Shown: piece by piece, positions 20,936-32,116 of the stretch
Numbering within the stretch: the stretch's first letter is position 1
How the letters are laid out: each line of letters starts with the position of its first letter
Source of the DNA: Pseudocercospora fijiensis CIRAD86
Lineage: Eukaryota > Ascomycota > Dothideomycetes > Mycosphaerellales > Mycosphaerellaceae
Direction: 5' to 3'
Assembly (NCBI RefSeq): GCF_000340215.1
Contig: NW_006921533.1
Location: 4,676,979-4,740,978 of the forward strand
Length of the DNA stretch: 64,000 bases
Notes under the pieces: model-generated
What the model was told of the DNA's origin: nothing
What the model saw: only the letters and a program-made list of their open reading frames with translations
Database searches by the model: none
Position numbers and translations under genes: made by a program

Positions 20936-21395
20936 ATTGCTCGCGCTGGGACAAGGTCAATAGTATTAGCATGGCATGTCTGTGCCTCGGACTGGAGGCA
21001 TATGAGATTGTAGGGTCATGTCCATACATGTGTACTTATGATGGTGATGCTCATTCTCATGCCCACTGTACTCTCATTTGCATGCCCACGGTATGCCTCC
21101 ACTACCACTGCATGCTCTTATGAGATCGTTGAGATTGGCTTGGTCTGCGATTGCGAGCACGCGATCCGCCCACATCAGCCACAGCGCAACCCACCACTGG
21201 CACTGAGGACACGACACGAATCGCCTGCACTCCATCACCATCCATATCTGTAGCACGCGGCGCGGCGAACACGACGAGAAAGCACAGCAACAACTCCCAC
21301 GAGCCGACACCATACAGTGCGATGGTGATGGCCTGGTCGCGGTAGCCGCCGACACATTCTCCCTTCTCACAGCCAGCCTCGGGCTTGAGCTCGAC
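20936..21395. promoter_or_regulatory. Bidirectional intergenic region (hydrolase / carrier)
   Basis: 460 bp between two divergent starts. Overlapping open frames on both strands do not resemble proteins. No specific site was recognised. Confidence 0.4.
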
Positions 21396-23158
21396 ATGCC
21401 CACTCACGCTCATGCTACGGAAGGTCTCGAGCAGCGCAGACGCTCCTCTTCAATCAATCCTGCGCCGCAGAAGTTCAAGTTCCCAGACTTCCACCACGAG
21501 AGCGCCATCACCGACGACGGGGAGGTTATTTCGCGCGGACCAAGCCCCAGACCTCTGCCGAATGGACTCCCTCCAGGCCTGCATTCGAGCGAACGATGGC
21601 CCGCTGCAAAAAGAGATTCGAATAGGGGCAGTCGAGCTGGATGGGCGGCGAACGGGTATGCTGGTAAGACCAGACATGGCAGGCAAAAGAGCTTGAGTGA
21701 GGCCATTCATACCATTCGGACACGAGGGAGGACTGCGAGCATTAGCGAGAACGCGCATGAGATTGCCGAATCACTCAAGGCTCCTGTCTCATTCAAGCTA
21801 GTCGTAGGTCCAAGCCTGTGTATACACTTGCAATCTGGGCTAATCTTTCAAAGCTCCTCTGTGCCTTTTGGTACTCCACATCCATCCTCACCAATACCTC
21901 GTCCAAGGCCATCTTGACTGCACTGCCGAAACCTGTGACTCTAACCATCATACAATTCGCCCTGGTCTCGTTCTGGTGCATGTTCTTGTCCTGGCTTGCT
22001 AAGCGCAATGCCATCATACGAAATGCCATGCCGGTGCTGAAGAACGGCATTCGAAAGCCTAGCAAGGACATCATCATGGCCACTCTCCCCTTGACCGCAT
22101 TCCAGATCGGAGGCCATATTCTCAACTCGGATGCCATGTCCAAAATTCCTGTCTCGCTGGTCCACACGATCAAAGGCCTTTCGCCTCTCATGACCGTGCT
22201 CGCTTATCGACTGTTCCTGAACGTCAAATACTCCGCCCCTACTTACCTATCATTAATACCGCTTACCATTGGAGTCATCCTTGCCTGCTCCGCAAGCTTC
22301 AAGGCGAACTTCCTAGGACTGCTGAATGCTTTTGGCAGCGCCATTCTCTTCGTCACTCAAAACATCGTCTCCAAGAAGATATTCACCGACTCTGCCCGCG
22401 CTGAAGCAGATGGCGTACCTATCGGACGACGCAAACCCGACAAGCTCAACCTATTATGCTACTCCTCACTCATGGCACTTGGCTTCACCTTTCCAATTTG
22501 GCTTTGGTCCGAGGGCTTTGCACTCATGGCAGACTTCTATCACGATGCGTCTATCGATCTCAGAGTACGACCGGGTTCTCTCGACCACGGCAGGTTGACC
22601 TTGGAATTCCTCTTCAATGGAACATTCCATTTTGCCCAAAGCCTGGTAGCATTCGTTTTACTCGGCATGACTTCGCCTGTGACTTACTCGGTCGCAAGCT
22701 TGATCAAAAGAGTCGTGGTCATTATGTTCGCCATAGTCTGGTTCGGCAATCCTATGACTGGAGTACAAGGCTTTGGCTTTCTGCTCACTTTTGTCGGACT
22801 TTATCTCTATGATCGAACGTCAGATGCTGAGAAGCAGGATAGGAAGGTTCGGGAGCGAGAAGCAGCCAAGGATCATTTGCTACCTCTTAATCTTGGAGAT
22901 GCGAAAAAGAACGACGCTGGTCCAGGCGCGGCGTTCACGCAATCGCCAATGACGACGGAAGAACATGGGCCAAGGCATAGCTTTGGTGGCATGAATGGCT
23001 ACGCGAATGGAGATCCCGGGAGTGGTCCGGGGAGACCTTATAATTCGTCGCCGAACGCCAATGGCTTCCCAATATCTTTGCCGCTTGGAACAAAAGCTGC
23101 AGAGACTTGGAATCAGAGCGATGTGGCAAAACAGCAAGCCGCTAGCACTGCACGATAA
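21396..23158 (+). CDS. Triose-phosphate-translocator family carrier (Sly41-like)
   Basis: Two exons, 21396-21803 and 21854-23158, giving 570 aa. The first 130 residues are cytosolic and Ser/Arg-rich. About ten hydrophobic segments follow, beginning FWYSTSILTNTSSKAIL, where NTSSKAIL marks the TPT/nucleotide-sugar transporter fold. Further on, SLVHTIKGLSPL and TYSVASLIKRVVVI include the conserved Lys-Arg of the second repeat. The tail is long and Gly/Asn-rich. The length and split match fungal Sly41-type proteins of the ER/Golgi membrane; the transported compound is unknown. The intron uses donor gtaggt and acceptor tttcaaag with branch ggctaat, joining SFKLV to LLCAFWYST. Confidence 0.85.
21804..21853 (+). 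other. Intron of Sly41-like gene
   Basis: 50 nt with donor gtaggt, branch gctaatc and acceptor tcaaag. It is needed to link the N-terminal frame to the membrane domain. Confidence 0.8.
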
Positions 23159-23630
23159 CGAGCATAGATTCATAAGCTAAAGACTTTCAGCAGCAAGCCC
23201 CATCATTGACTCGAGTTTCAATCTAAACTGCCCAGGCTAGAAGATTGCCATGAGTGCGAGGCCTTGGTAGTTGAGTGACACCGCGCCGAGGCCATACCAC
23301 GACACGGCGGCCAGCCGCGATTTGAGACATCCTGGACACTGCCCGACAGCTCGATTGTTCCTGAGCAGCAGAGCGTCGAGGCCACAAGATAAGTCAGCTC
23401 ACACAATCTAGGTGATCCTAGCAAAGCAGCTTGGAACCTTTTAATTGACAGAGCGGTCGACACGCCATTGATCGAGCCGGGCAATTTAATTCACCGGACT
23501 GCAACGCGCCGACCTGATAACTCTTGCAGCTAGATGGGCGTTTCATTCCATTGGAAAGTGACGCGAGGTGACTGGACAATGACTTCTTCAGTAGGAGTAT
23601 AATCGATGATCTTCTCTTCTAGGCTCGATT
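23159..23630. other. Intergenic region between convergent genes
   Basis: 3' flanks of the carrier (+) and the glycosyltransferase (-). Nothing else was seen. Confidence 0.4.
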
Positions 23631-24953
23631 TCAGGGAGGACATGGCTCAATCTGATCAGCAAAACGCTGCGCTCTTGCCAGCAGCCAGCGCGATTGGACG
23701 CCATTCTTAGAGGCTCCCATTCTCGGCACGCTTGAGAATTTGCATTTAGCATCTGCGAAGGAGTATTGCACGCACGAGGGATGATCAACGCAGGTTTGTC
23801 GGCACTGATCCATATCCGTGTCATCTTTTCCGATGTCCAAGTCGCCGCTATAATTATCCCAGTCGTCCACCCTGCCAGATCGAATAAGTAGGCGCGGCAT
23901 TATGAACGAGCTGAAGATATCGCTATGTCGAATCATACGGCCTGGCTTCTCTCGCATCCATTGTTGCTCGAATTTCCAGAGCTCGCCAATATCGCCAGGA
24001 AACAAGCCATGATATGAGCCTGCTGGAGAACACCAAAGCCTTTTACCGTTGTTCTGCGAAGAGAAGTCCAACTTCGCTGGGCCTTCTTGTTGCAGCAGAG
24101 GCCAGGCTGGCGATAGAGTGGTCTTAGATTGCGCCAGCACTCTGCCCAGCACAACATCGCCGTGCTCACTGTTCGCAACATAGCGCTCCCATCCGACTTG
24201 GCTGTTGCTGTAATGCTGCACTATAATCTCCATTGCAGTCTTCGACAGTACGATGCCCGCGCCTGCGTGAGCATACTCACTTCCATCGAACCACCTGCCA
24301 GATCCAAAGTAGTATGATTGGGTATGATCGAAGGCCTTCAACCAGGACAGCAGTGTGCTCCAGAACAGATAAGTGTCTGTCTCGAGTAGAATGTACCATG
24401 CGGCGTCAGGGTACTCTGCCAAGGTGCGTTCGACCATCGGGAGCCACTTCCACTTGTCTAGATTCTTCATGGTCTCTTCCGGTCGCCATATTTCTTCGTC
24501 TTCCAAAGCATCGGGTCCAGATTTATGAACGCGTCTCCACAGCTCGAAATCGGGATTGGAGAGGCGGATCTTCGCGCTCACGGAAGCCAATGGGTCTAAT
24601 AAGTGATGACCCTGATACTTCTCCTTCAGATCTGAGAAGATGAGGTAGTTGGGATAGCACTGCAGAGTCGTGTCGAAGTGCATAGGAAGCCGCTCCTCAA
24701 GCTCCGCGACACTGGTCTTCAGCACTACGACCGTGTCGTTCGCGCCTGGAAGCTGCGAACATGGTAAGAAACGCTCTGACTTGTTTCGCTGTGGCTTTAC
24801 GGACTGATTGCGGCTTTGGCCGAGAATCAGATACCACAGGACGCTGAGCGTGAGTGTGAGAGCAAATAGCTCCACGAGTGATTTTGGGCGCGGTGCTCGA
24901 AAATGCATGCTCATAACATACAATAACGTAGGTATAGCTGCGAGACCATTCAT
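23631..24953 (-). CDS. Type II membrane glycosyltransferase, GT31/DUF604-like
   Basis: 440 aa. A short cytosolic tail precedes one hydrophobic anchor (LVELFALTLTLSVLWYLIL, residues about 26-44), then a lumenal domain. WYILLETDTYLFW (about residue 190) carries the acidic nucleotide-sugar/metal motif in the place of DxD. HAGAGIVLSKTAMEI and SEHGDVVLGRVL are typical of GT31-type folds. The C-terminus has a Cys-rich PAN-like segment (DQCRQTCVDHPSCVQYSF). Expected location is the Golgi; donor and acceptor sugars are unknown. A more internal start at MHFRAPRP (residue 17) is possible. It is divergent from the pirin gene. Confidence 0.82.
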   Translation of the reverse strand: MNGLAAIPTLLYVMSMHFRAPRPKSLVELFALTLTLSVLWYLILGQSRNQSVKPQRNKSERFLPCSQLPGANDTVVVLKTSVAELEERLPMHFDTTLQCYPNYLIFSDLKEKYQGHHLLDPLASVSAKIRLSNPDFELWRRVHKSGPDALEDEEIWRPEETMKNLDKWKWLPMVERTLAEYPDAAWYILLETDTYLFWSTLLSWLKAFDHTQSYYFGSGRWFDGSEYAHAGAGIVLSKTAMEIIVQHYSNSQVGWERYVANSEHGDVVLGRVLAQSKTTLSPAWPLLQQEGPAKLDFSSQNNGKRLWCSPAGSYHGLFPGDIGELWKFEQQWMREKPGRMIRHSDIFSSFIMPRLLIRSGRVDDWDNYSGDLDIGKDDTDMDQCRQTCVDHPSCVQYSFADAKCKFSSVPRMGASKNGVQSRWLLARAQRFADQIEPCPP

Positions 24954-25429
24954 TCATCGCAGCTGCCGACCTGTGCTCTACATACGCCTCCCACTATCCC
25001 ACCCCACTGTGATCAACCGAGGCTGAAGTCGACGGGAAGGAAACCTTAACTTCGTGACATTCGCTGGTAAAGAAGAAGTGCGTGTAGTGTCCAGGCCATG
25101 ACGAGAGTGCTCGAACAGCTGAAGGCCACGGCAACGCAGACGTTGTGCTGGACTGTCCATGCAGTGAAGTGAGTAAGGTTACTGTCTCAGCCAAGACCAG
25201 GTATCCCGCATATATACAGCAAAAAGAACCGGATTGGATATTTAACCTGTTATTCGAGCCCTCTAGTCATCAACTGTCAGCCATTTGGATAGCATCACAG
25301 CAGCACCATTGACTCGAAACATATATAATTCGCGATTCCGAACGGTAAAGTGTCTTTGATGTCTTCTTAAGAACAGCAATCAGCGCTCACGCAATCTACA
25401 CGCACAGTACCAGTCTGAGCAAGCGAGCA
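24954..25429. promoter_or_regulatory. Bidirectional promoter region (glycosyltransferase / pirin)
   Basis: 476 bp between divergent starts. A TATA-like acatatataatt lies at about 25,320-25,330, roughly 100 bp before the pirin ATG. Confidence 0.45.
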
Positions 25430-26254
25430 ATGGCAACGACCACCACACCCACGGCAGCCAATGCCACTTCAAACCTCAAAGTCACCAAGCGGCCTTGGAA
25501 TGCCAGAGGCCATGCCGATCACGGCTGGCTTTACACCTTCCATACATTCTCCTTCGCCAGCTACTATGACCCACGATACGAGTCTTTCGGTCCTCTCCGC
25601 GTGATCAACGAGGACAGGGTGGAGCGAGGCACAGGCTTCGGAACCCACAGCCATGCAGAGTTCGGAATCTGGTCGTACATCGTAAATGGCGAGCTCGAGC
25701 ATAAGGACAGCATGGGCAATCTGGAAAACCTCGGACGAGGCGAAGTTCAATTCACAAATGCCGGCACAGGTATCCGGCACTCCGAGTACAACCGAAACGA
25801 GCAGCAAGATTGCCATTTCTTGCAAATCTGGGCCAAGCCAAACGTGCGTGCCCTGAAGCCTTCATATTGCACTAGAAAGTATTCCGACGAGGTGAAAATG
25901 GACACGCTCGTGAGGATGGTGGAGTCGACGGATCGGCATAGTGGTACAGATGGCGCGACAGAGCCGATTCCGATTTATGCGGATTTGAGTATGGATGCTA
26001 GCATCTTAGCTCCTGGCAAGAGCGTGGAGCATGAGATTGTGGGCGCTGGAGATCGTAATGTGTATGTGCACGTCGTCATGAGTGATCGCAAGCAGCCGAA
26101 CAGCGGCGGTGCGAAGATTGAAGTTGGCGGCGTCGAACTTGGGGAAGGCGATGGAGCATTTGTCAAAGGTGCGAAAGCACCGGGGAAGATAGAGGTCAGG
26201 AGTGTTGGGGATAGGCCAGCTGAGTTCTTGTTGTTTGATATGGGAGAGAAATAG
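25430..26254 (+). CDS. Pirin-family bicupin protein
   Basis: 274 aa in a single exon. The N-terminal cupin has the full pirin signature. ADHGWLYTFHTFSFA leads into GTHSHAEFGIW with metal ligands His73 and His75, then GIRHSEYN with His117 and Glu119. GELEHKDSMGN and VQFTNAGTG are also standard. Known family roles are quercetin 2,3-dioxygenase activity in bacteria and a nuclear transcription cofactor in animals. The length and YDPR insertion look like the bacterial YhhW-type pirins found in fungi. The second cupin is less conserved. A stress or redox role is inferred only from family. Confidence 0.92.
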   Translation: MATTTTPTAANATSNLKVTKRPWNARGHADHGWLYTFHTFSFASYYDPRYESFGPLRVINEDRVERGTGFGTHSHAEFGIWSYIVNGELEHKDSMGNLENLGRGEVQFTNAGTGIRHSEYNRNEQQDCHFLQIWAKPNVRALKPSYCTRKYSDEVKMDTLVRMVESTDRHSGTDGATEPIPIYADLSMDASILAPGKSVEHEIVGAGDRNVYVHVVMSDRKQPNSGGAKIEVGGVELGEGDGAFVKGAKAPGKIEVRSVGDRPAEFLLFDMGEK

Positions 26255-26705
26255 TCGACAGTTAAAATTGAGACAGAAAGTCATCTCTTCACGACAACGC
26301 CATACGCTTCGCCGACGATTGACTTGTAGCACGGACAAAAGTAATGCATTTGATAGGCTCAGCAGTCTCAGGCCGTACTTCGTTACGTTCAGCCCATCTC
26401 GTTCTACACCGAAGTTTTCGAATGCGTTACCTTACCTAAAAAATTCTTTCACCAACCATCACTGACGGACCACCGTCGTAAAGATAGAGCTTGGCGATGG
26501 GCACTGGGGTTTAAGAAATCTTCGAGAGCGAAATGATGAGGTGGTCTTGAAATCGGCAGCTCGGTTCAAATGTCATATGCAGTCCAATGCCTTCTGCAGA
26601 AGGAGGCTCTATCTCAGCCGGAGTCCAGCAACCGTCAATGTGATTTGGTATCCAACAAGAAGAGTATGGGCCAATTTGGCAATGGATTCAACGCCAAGTT
26701 CAGTT
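26255..26705. other. Intergenic region between convergent genes
   Basis: 3' flanks of the pirin (+) and the unknown nuclear-looking gene (-). No feature recognised. Confidence 0.4.
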
Positions 26706-28091
26706 TCAGTCACCATATGCCTCCTTGGGAAATGCATCCCATTCCTGCTTGAACTTGTATGCACTCTTTCCCGCCCAGAGTGGTCCTGTGCGACGGCGGC
26801 CAGTAAACTCCATACTTTCGTTAAAGAGTCCGTGAAACGTGCCACGAACATTGCCATTGCCTTCAAAGGCGATTTCCCCAAAGCAGCCCTTTCCGAATCT
26901 CAGGCCGCCCTCCCAACTATCCCTCGCACGCCATCCAAAACTCACAGACCTGGCAAAGTCGATGTCGTCCATCTTGATGTTGCCAGACTTCATCGCAATC
27001 TCGAAGCCGCCCCAAGTAATTCCGCTCTCATTGTCGACGCAGATGAACAGGCGGAAGTTGTCGGCTTCTTCTGGAAGCTGCTCGGCGACTTGAGGGCAGG
27101 ATATCGTGTAGACGCCAGTAATGTTTAGTTGACGTTCGGAAATGTCGGCTCGAGTATCCATGGCATCCGGATCGAAGAGATAGCCTTCATGCTTGATGGG
27201 CGAAGCGCGCCGGATGCTGGGCGTGCTCCGAGGTCCGGTTGGCTCTCGCTTGATATGAGGTTCCTTCTTGACATTCGCTTCCTTCTTTGTTGTAGCTGAG
27301 GTCTTCGGGGTTCCACCCGATGAGCGTTGAAAGACATTTTCCGGGTCATTGCGTGGATCTTGTCGAGGCCCGTCTGGAAACTCTTGGTAAGATGGACCAC
27401 TCCATGGTGCTGACTTGCGGGCGGTCTGCTTTGTACGACCAGCTGATGGAGTCTTCTGAACGCCTGCATGTGGCGTCATGGTAGCAACTGCCGACTTGGC
27501 CTGACTTGCCTTCGTTGCAGGAGTCTTGGTGAGCTGTTTTGGAGCTTCAACTTTGGCGGGCGTTGTTTTCTGCTTCTTTGAAGAGGTAGCACCAGCCTGG
27601 TCGATGTCGATAGAAATGTCGCCGACTCGAACACTGACTTTGGTCTTCTTCGCGGAGGACTCGACGTCGTCTTCTCGCGCCCTCTTCGTGCCCTTCCCAG
27701 AATCTGCTTTCGAGGCTCTGCGCAATGCCGCGGCGTACTCCTTTTTCATGGAGCTTTCCATATCGGCCAGATGTGCCGGCTGAGCCTTCAGCTTGCCTTG
27801 GGACAGCGCTTGTTGCAGGCGGACTTTCGCCGTGTCCTTGACCTTGGAGCGCTGAAGGCCATAGTGGATGAGTTGCGCTTCATAAAAATGGCCGACTTGG
27901 TCTTTGGCCTTGCCACTTAAGAGGTCCCGAATTTCTGATGGAGCCGCTCGAGCATGTCTCTTGCCTTCGCCGCCCACGTCGACAAGCAGCACGTCGCGGT
28001 AGATAAACTCTCCTCGTACCACTGCTGAGTCCGCCATGGCGATGGAAGTTGAGGGTTCGCGTTTCGTGCAGAAGGTTTGCAGCGTGGCCAA
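26706..28091 (-). CDS. Conserved-looking protein with C-terminal beta-rich domain, probably nuclear; function unknown
   Basis: Up to 461 aa. A more likely start is the Met at 28,037 (MADSAVVRGEF), since the 18 residues before it look like leader sequence. Residues about 20-120 are helical (VGHFYEAQLIHYGLQ..). The middle is Lys/Ser/Pro-rich with bipartite nuclear-localisation-like runs (GTKRAREDD, SSAKKTKV, TSSKKQK). Residues about 335-455 form a compact domain beginning LNITGVYTISCP, with WGGFEIAMKSG, FGWRARDSW and GTFHGLF. I do not recognise the family. The C-terminal region could be a substrate- or peptide-binding barrel, but that is inference. It shares a 550-bp divergent promoter with the SDR gene. 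Confidence 0.78.
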   Translation of the reverse strand: MATLQTFCTKREPSTSIAMADSAVVRGEFIYRDVLLVDVGGEGKRHARAAPSEIRDLLSGKAKDQVGHFYEAQLIHYGLQRSKVKDTAKVRLQQALSQGKLKAQPAHLADMESSMKKEYAAALRRASKADSGKGTKRAREDDVESSAKKTKVSVRVGDISIDIDQAGATSSKKQKTTPAKVEAPKQLTKTPATKASQAKSAVATMTPHAGVQKTPSAGRTKQTARKSAPWSGPSYQEFPDGPRQDPRNDPENVFQRSSGGTPKTSATTKKEANVKKEPHIKREPTGPRSTPSIRRASPIKHEGYLFDPDAMDTRADISERQLNITGVYTISCPQVAEQLPEEADNFRLFICVDNESGITWGGFEIAMKSGNIKMDDIDFARSVSFGWRARDSWEGGLRFGKGCFGEIAFEGNGNVRGTFHGLFNESMEFTGRRRTGPLWAGKSAYKFKQEWDAFPKEAYGD

Positions 28092-28638
28092 GTGGTTGGA
28101 ACTTGGAAGATGCCGGTCAGAGCCTCAGGGGTCAAAAGTAGTGGCAAAACGCGCCAAGACAATGTGGAAGTGAATGAGAAATGCAGTGGGAATGCCATTC
28201 TACCAACTCTGTACATCTACCTGTTTCAATATGTCTTAAGATGACTCTCGTTGCGCTGACCACATGCTGGTGCCTGTGAGCTCCGACAAACCGACAGTCG
28301 GAGCGTCTGCCAACACTTTTGCCTTCGCAAGAGGACGTGCGAGTCTAAGGGAGGTGGAGTCTCTTCCTGTGATGAAGGGTCCACGTATGATGAAGAAGAG
28401 ATGATGTTGTGAACGAAAACTTTCAAAGGTTGACAGTCGCCCTGCAAGGTGAGAGCAGCTACATAGAATCGGAGGAACTTCGACCATGGCCAACGAATCA
28501 GAGCCCCTCCGCCAAAAGCCGTGCCATCGCATTTAACCGGCTCCTCATGGGCGGCTTGTCGTTGAGAGTAAACAACAATCAGGTGGGGATTTTTACAATC
28601 CAACCTGGAAATTCGATTGAACAACCGGACTTGACAAA
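28092..28638. promoter_or_regulatory. Bidirectional intergenic region (unknown nuclear protein / SDR)
   Basis: About 550 bp between divergent starts. No long convincing frame and no site assigned. Confidence 0.4.
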
Positions 28639-29517
28639 ATGGCAGACATCAGCGAGCTTGCAGCAGCCTCTCTTTTCAATACCAAAGGATGGGTAGCTGT
28701 TGTCACAGGTGGTGGTACCGGATTAGGCCTGATTACCGCTCGAAGTCTTGCCGCAAATGGAGTGAAAGTGTACATCACAGGTCGAAGGGTGGAAAAGCTG
28801 AAGGAAGCCGAGTTGACCGATAAAGCGAGCGGTGGCTCTATCATTGGGTTCCAGATGGATTGTACCGACAAGCAAAGCATCGAAGCTGGCGTTAAGACAA
28901 TTGCAGAGAAGGAGAAATGCGTCAATCTGCTTGTCAACAACGCAGGCATCACATCTGTCAATTATGGCAAGGGCGGCCTACCTACAGGCAGTGTCGAGGA
29001 CATTAGCAAAGAGATGATGAGCAACCAAACCTTCGACGACTGGCTAAGTGTCTACAAGATCAACGTGGCAAGCTACTACTTCACTTCAGCAGCATTCCTA
29101 CCTCTGCTTTGTGCTGCCCGTGATCATGGTTATGCGGAAGCTGGGTCAATCTTGAACATCTCTTCGATCTCTGGCATCACCAAAGAAAGCCAAAACGGCC
29201 AGTTCTCTTACAACGCGTCGAAGGCCGGAACCATCAGCGTAACAGAACAGCTCGCTGTCGACTTCAAGCGACCTGGTATCGAGGTTCGTGTCAACACGCT
29301 CGCACCGGGATACTTCCCCTCTGAAATGACGCCAATCGCGAATGATGACGGCCAGGCTAAGGAACACTTCCGAAGACATGATGGGTGGGGTATTCCGTTT
29401 GGTCGAGCTGGTCATGCACGAGACTATGCGCAGGCTGTGCTCAACTTTGCTTGCAATGGATATGTTACTGGGTCGACATTGGTGATCGATGGAGGCTGGT
29501 TGTTGGCGCATGCTTGA
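28639..29517 (+). CDS. Short-chain dehydrogenase/reductase (classical SDR)
   Basis: 292 aa, normal for classical SDRs. Cofactor motif TGGGTGLG (residues about 24-31); the following TGRRVEKL, with Arg after the second strand, favours NADPH. The NNAG motif, a catalytic Ser in ISSISG, and YNASKAG with catalytic Tyr and Lys are all present. The C-terminal VTGSTLVIDGGW is the usual final strand. The closest architecture is that of fungal RhlG-like/3-oxoacyl reductase SDRs, but the substrate cannot be told. It stands alone, with no biosynthetic cluster around it. Confidence 0.92.
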   Translation: MADISELAAASLFNTKGWVAVVTGGGTGLGLITARSLAANGVKVYITGRRVEKLKEAELTDKASGGSIIGFQMDCTDKQSIEAGVKTIAEKEKCVNLLVNNAGITSVNYGKGGLPTGSVEDISKEMMSNQTFDDWLSVYKINVASYYFTSAAFLPLLCAARDHGYAEAGSILNISSISGITKESQNGQFSYNASKAGTISVTEQLAVDFKRPGIEVRVNTLAPGYFPSEMTPIANDDGQAKEHFRRHDGWGIPFGRAGHARDYAQAVLNFACNGYVTGSTLVIDGGWLLAHA

Positions 29518-31009
29518 TAGGATGCAGGAGTATTTAAAGTCGGCGGTGAAGCTATGAAGTAGCGTTCATGTTTGCCATAAACCAGAGCCCATGTATCTCG
29601 TGTCTCCCATGTCGCGATGTCATTACTGCCCACGGCGTCCATGGCTATAGCGCGTTCTGCTGCGATACTGTCGATGCTCCTGGCAGCTACGACTGTTCTC
29701 AATCGCGTTGCTGGGAGCCCTCCAAGCGACCGCGTGTCCTTATTATCACCTTCGCTGCTTCGCCCACCTCTTGCCGGACCACAATGACTTTGAGACTGCG
29801 ATTGAGAGCTGGGCAGCTGGGCTTCGACGATGGCGTGAAATGAGCGAGTAATCCTGAGAAGGCCTCGAGACTCGGAGGTGCATTTGATAGGCTTGTAGTA
29901 TTTAGATGGTCCTTGCACTTTTCATCGGACCTAACTCCGACTTCACCTCGTCCGCTCTCGTGTTGCCCAGCTTCCTACGAACCAAGCACAACCATCCATC
30001 TTCACAATCCCGTGAATATCGGTCACCGAGATTCTGCGCGATCAGCATGGCTTTCCCATCGCAGCGACATTCCGAAGCGAGCAGCTCGGTGCTCTCTGCG
30101 TTTGCTTGGTCTGAGCTATGGTGATGCAGGCTCACGACGACGACTGCTCTCTCGCCGGACGGACTATAGCGACGAAGATCCGATTGTTCTCCGCACTGAG
30201 CGCCTCATACGAATCAGCCAAGTCTCTTCGCTCATGTCAGGCCTTTTTGACGGACCGACGAATTGGGGAAAGAGATGGAAATCCTGCAGTAAGCGCGTTG
30301 GATCTGCAATCGACATGAAGATGCGCCGAGGTCATACACGGCTCGAGTGTATGTCGAGTACATGAATGACACAGAAGCTGAATATAAATCTGGATTGCGC
30401 GGCGTAATCCGAGGAGATACGACAAATGGCGTCCCATTGGCACTCCATAGTCCCAACTCCTCGTCGAGACAAGCCATCGGTTGATCCGACATACTGGGAG
30501 ACTGGAATCGACATTCAGTTTTGGATCTGCTCCGGCTTGACTTCTATGATCATATCAATCAATAGCGTCATCGTCCTGGATTGACCGACTTTATCGCGTC
30601 TTACTGGATCCTCGATCGCAATACTGCGATTGCCAAGCCATGAAACGCTTCAATTTCGAAAGAAAAAGCCACGAATAGACCTAGTCCTCTCACCATACAC
30701 CACATATACTGCTCCATGGGAAGACTTCTCTCATACGCAGCATGCACGGAGCTCAAGATCGATCTCTAGGGTGTATATTTGATCAAATCTCAGGCAACAA
30801 CTCTGTCAGGTGCGCTCTGGGACTTCCCTAATACCTGAGCAGATTCACATACCAGAGGGGGACAATGCCGCATTATCGAATCACACTCTGGCAGTGACCC
30901 TCCAATGGTAGGCGATATTATTCCGCTCCGCATGTGCCGAGATGTCGCCTGACGAGCTATGATCACTCGCCAGACGCTTCTTGTGGCAGATATTCTTGCT
31001 GGAACTGGA
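29518..31009. other. Gene-poor intergenic stretch
   Basis: 1.5 kb with normal base composition and no frame that resembles a known protein. Open frames of 60-150 codons overlap on both strands, so random openness in GC-balanced DNA is the simplest explanation. Confidence 0.45.
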
Positions 31010-31860
31010 CGATGATCAACTGCCTGGCAGGTCGGCGTTCCCGCAGCCTTGCAGACCGCCGCAACAAATGACTGTGCTGCCATTTTCCCAATAGGTGGCG
31101 TAGCAATGATTAGCATCCGCTTGGGTGCTGTCAAAGCTTTTGATGTCCGGAGTGCTCTTTCTTGTTGGCAGGTCCACGCTGGCGCAGCTCTTTGCGCAGC
31201 TCTTCCCGGTTTGATGTCTATTAGCCCTTGGCTCTGGCTTAATGAGAGCACACGTAAGACTAGCATGGCGCTCCAATGCGCTGTTCGGTTTGCTAGAAGT
31301 CCTCCCAATACGCCGTGGATTGGCACTCTATCGCAAGAGTCTTTCTGCACTGGCATCGTCCGCCTTCTTGATGGCCCTGCCGTCGCTCTGAGCCTCTTGC
31401 TCCGCCAGACCGCTGGTGTAGGTGGAGTTTTCAGATGTGTGCTCCGCTCAGTCGGCTTGGATGTTGGTGGAGCATTGGGCGCGACGAAGCCTTGCTTACT
31501 TCTTGATGAAGGTCACTGGTAATGCCGCGAATGTTGTCGCCAGACCGCAATCGGTGGCTGTCTTTCGGGTGGCCCTCGCTTGTCGCTGGTTGTTGGCGGT
31601 AGGGGTGTTCGTCGCTTCTTCGACTCCTGCCGCCGCGCAGGCTTGGTGATACTTTGCTACGCACCGTCAGCTTCTTGCGTTTTGGATGAATCATTGATGG
31701 AGATACAGTTGTGGTTCGGAGACTTCCCAGACATGCCGCTGTCATCGATGAAGACTGCTGCGCTGTTGACGGCAACCTAAGGCAAACCTCTCGCTGTCCG
31801 TTCTCAGTGGCAGATGAGGCGAGGACATGTAGCACTGCTACTCTGACCGCTTTGCGAGCA
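31010..31860 (-). pseudogene. Possible decayed or multi-intron gene, unresolved
   Basis: On the minus strand several adjacent frames have a protein-like composition. One frame gives MSGKSPNHNCISIND at about 31,734, then a basic stretch (KPARRQESKKRR), then TSKPTERSTHLKTPPTPAVWRSKRL, broken by only one TAG and one TGA. Another frame gives NHCYATYWENGSTVICCGG further on. This could be a basic nuclear protein with small introns, or a pseudogene with frameshifts. No family was recognised and no splice chain could be fixed. CpA/TpG content is normal, so RIP is not the cause. Confidence 0.2.
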
Positions 31861-31870
31861 CGTCGCCTTC

Positions 31871-32116
31871 ATGGCTGGCATTCCTCACAGCAAACACAAA
31901 CAACCCATAACAGCGGGCATGGCAGCGGGCACGATCGTGGACAAAGACAACAGAAAGGTCGGCGATTCAGTCAACATAGAAGGCGTCACAGGGTGGAAGA
32001 CTCTTCTCCAAGCAGCTGCGAAAGGCAACAACATGATGAAAAGTTGTATGTCGGCCACTTTTCTAATGATCGTTGCTCATGGAATGACACGAGGTCGAGC
32101 AAATCATCTCTGTTAA
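31871..32116 (+). CDS. Possible small protein, 65-81 aa, unknown
   Basis: The open frame starts MAGIPHSKHKQPITAGMAAG and contains KDNRKVGDSVNIEGVTGWKTLL. A good donor (gtatgt at 32,046), a branch-like tctaatg and an AG at 32,093 would remove a 48-nt intron in frame, giving a 65-aa product ending SCRANHLC. Unspliced it is 81 aa with the same stop. The basic, hydrophilic composition looks protein-like, but there is no recognised domain. Confidence 0.32.
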   Translation: MAGIPHSKHKQPITAGMAAGTIVDKDNRKVGDSVNIEGVTGWKTLLQAAAKGNNMMKSCMSATFLMIVAHGMTRGRANHLC

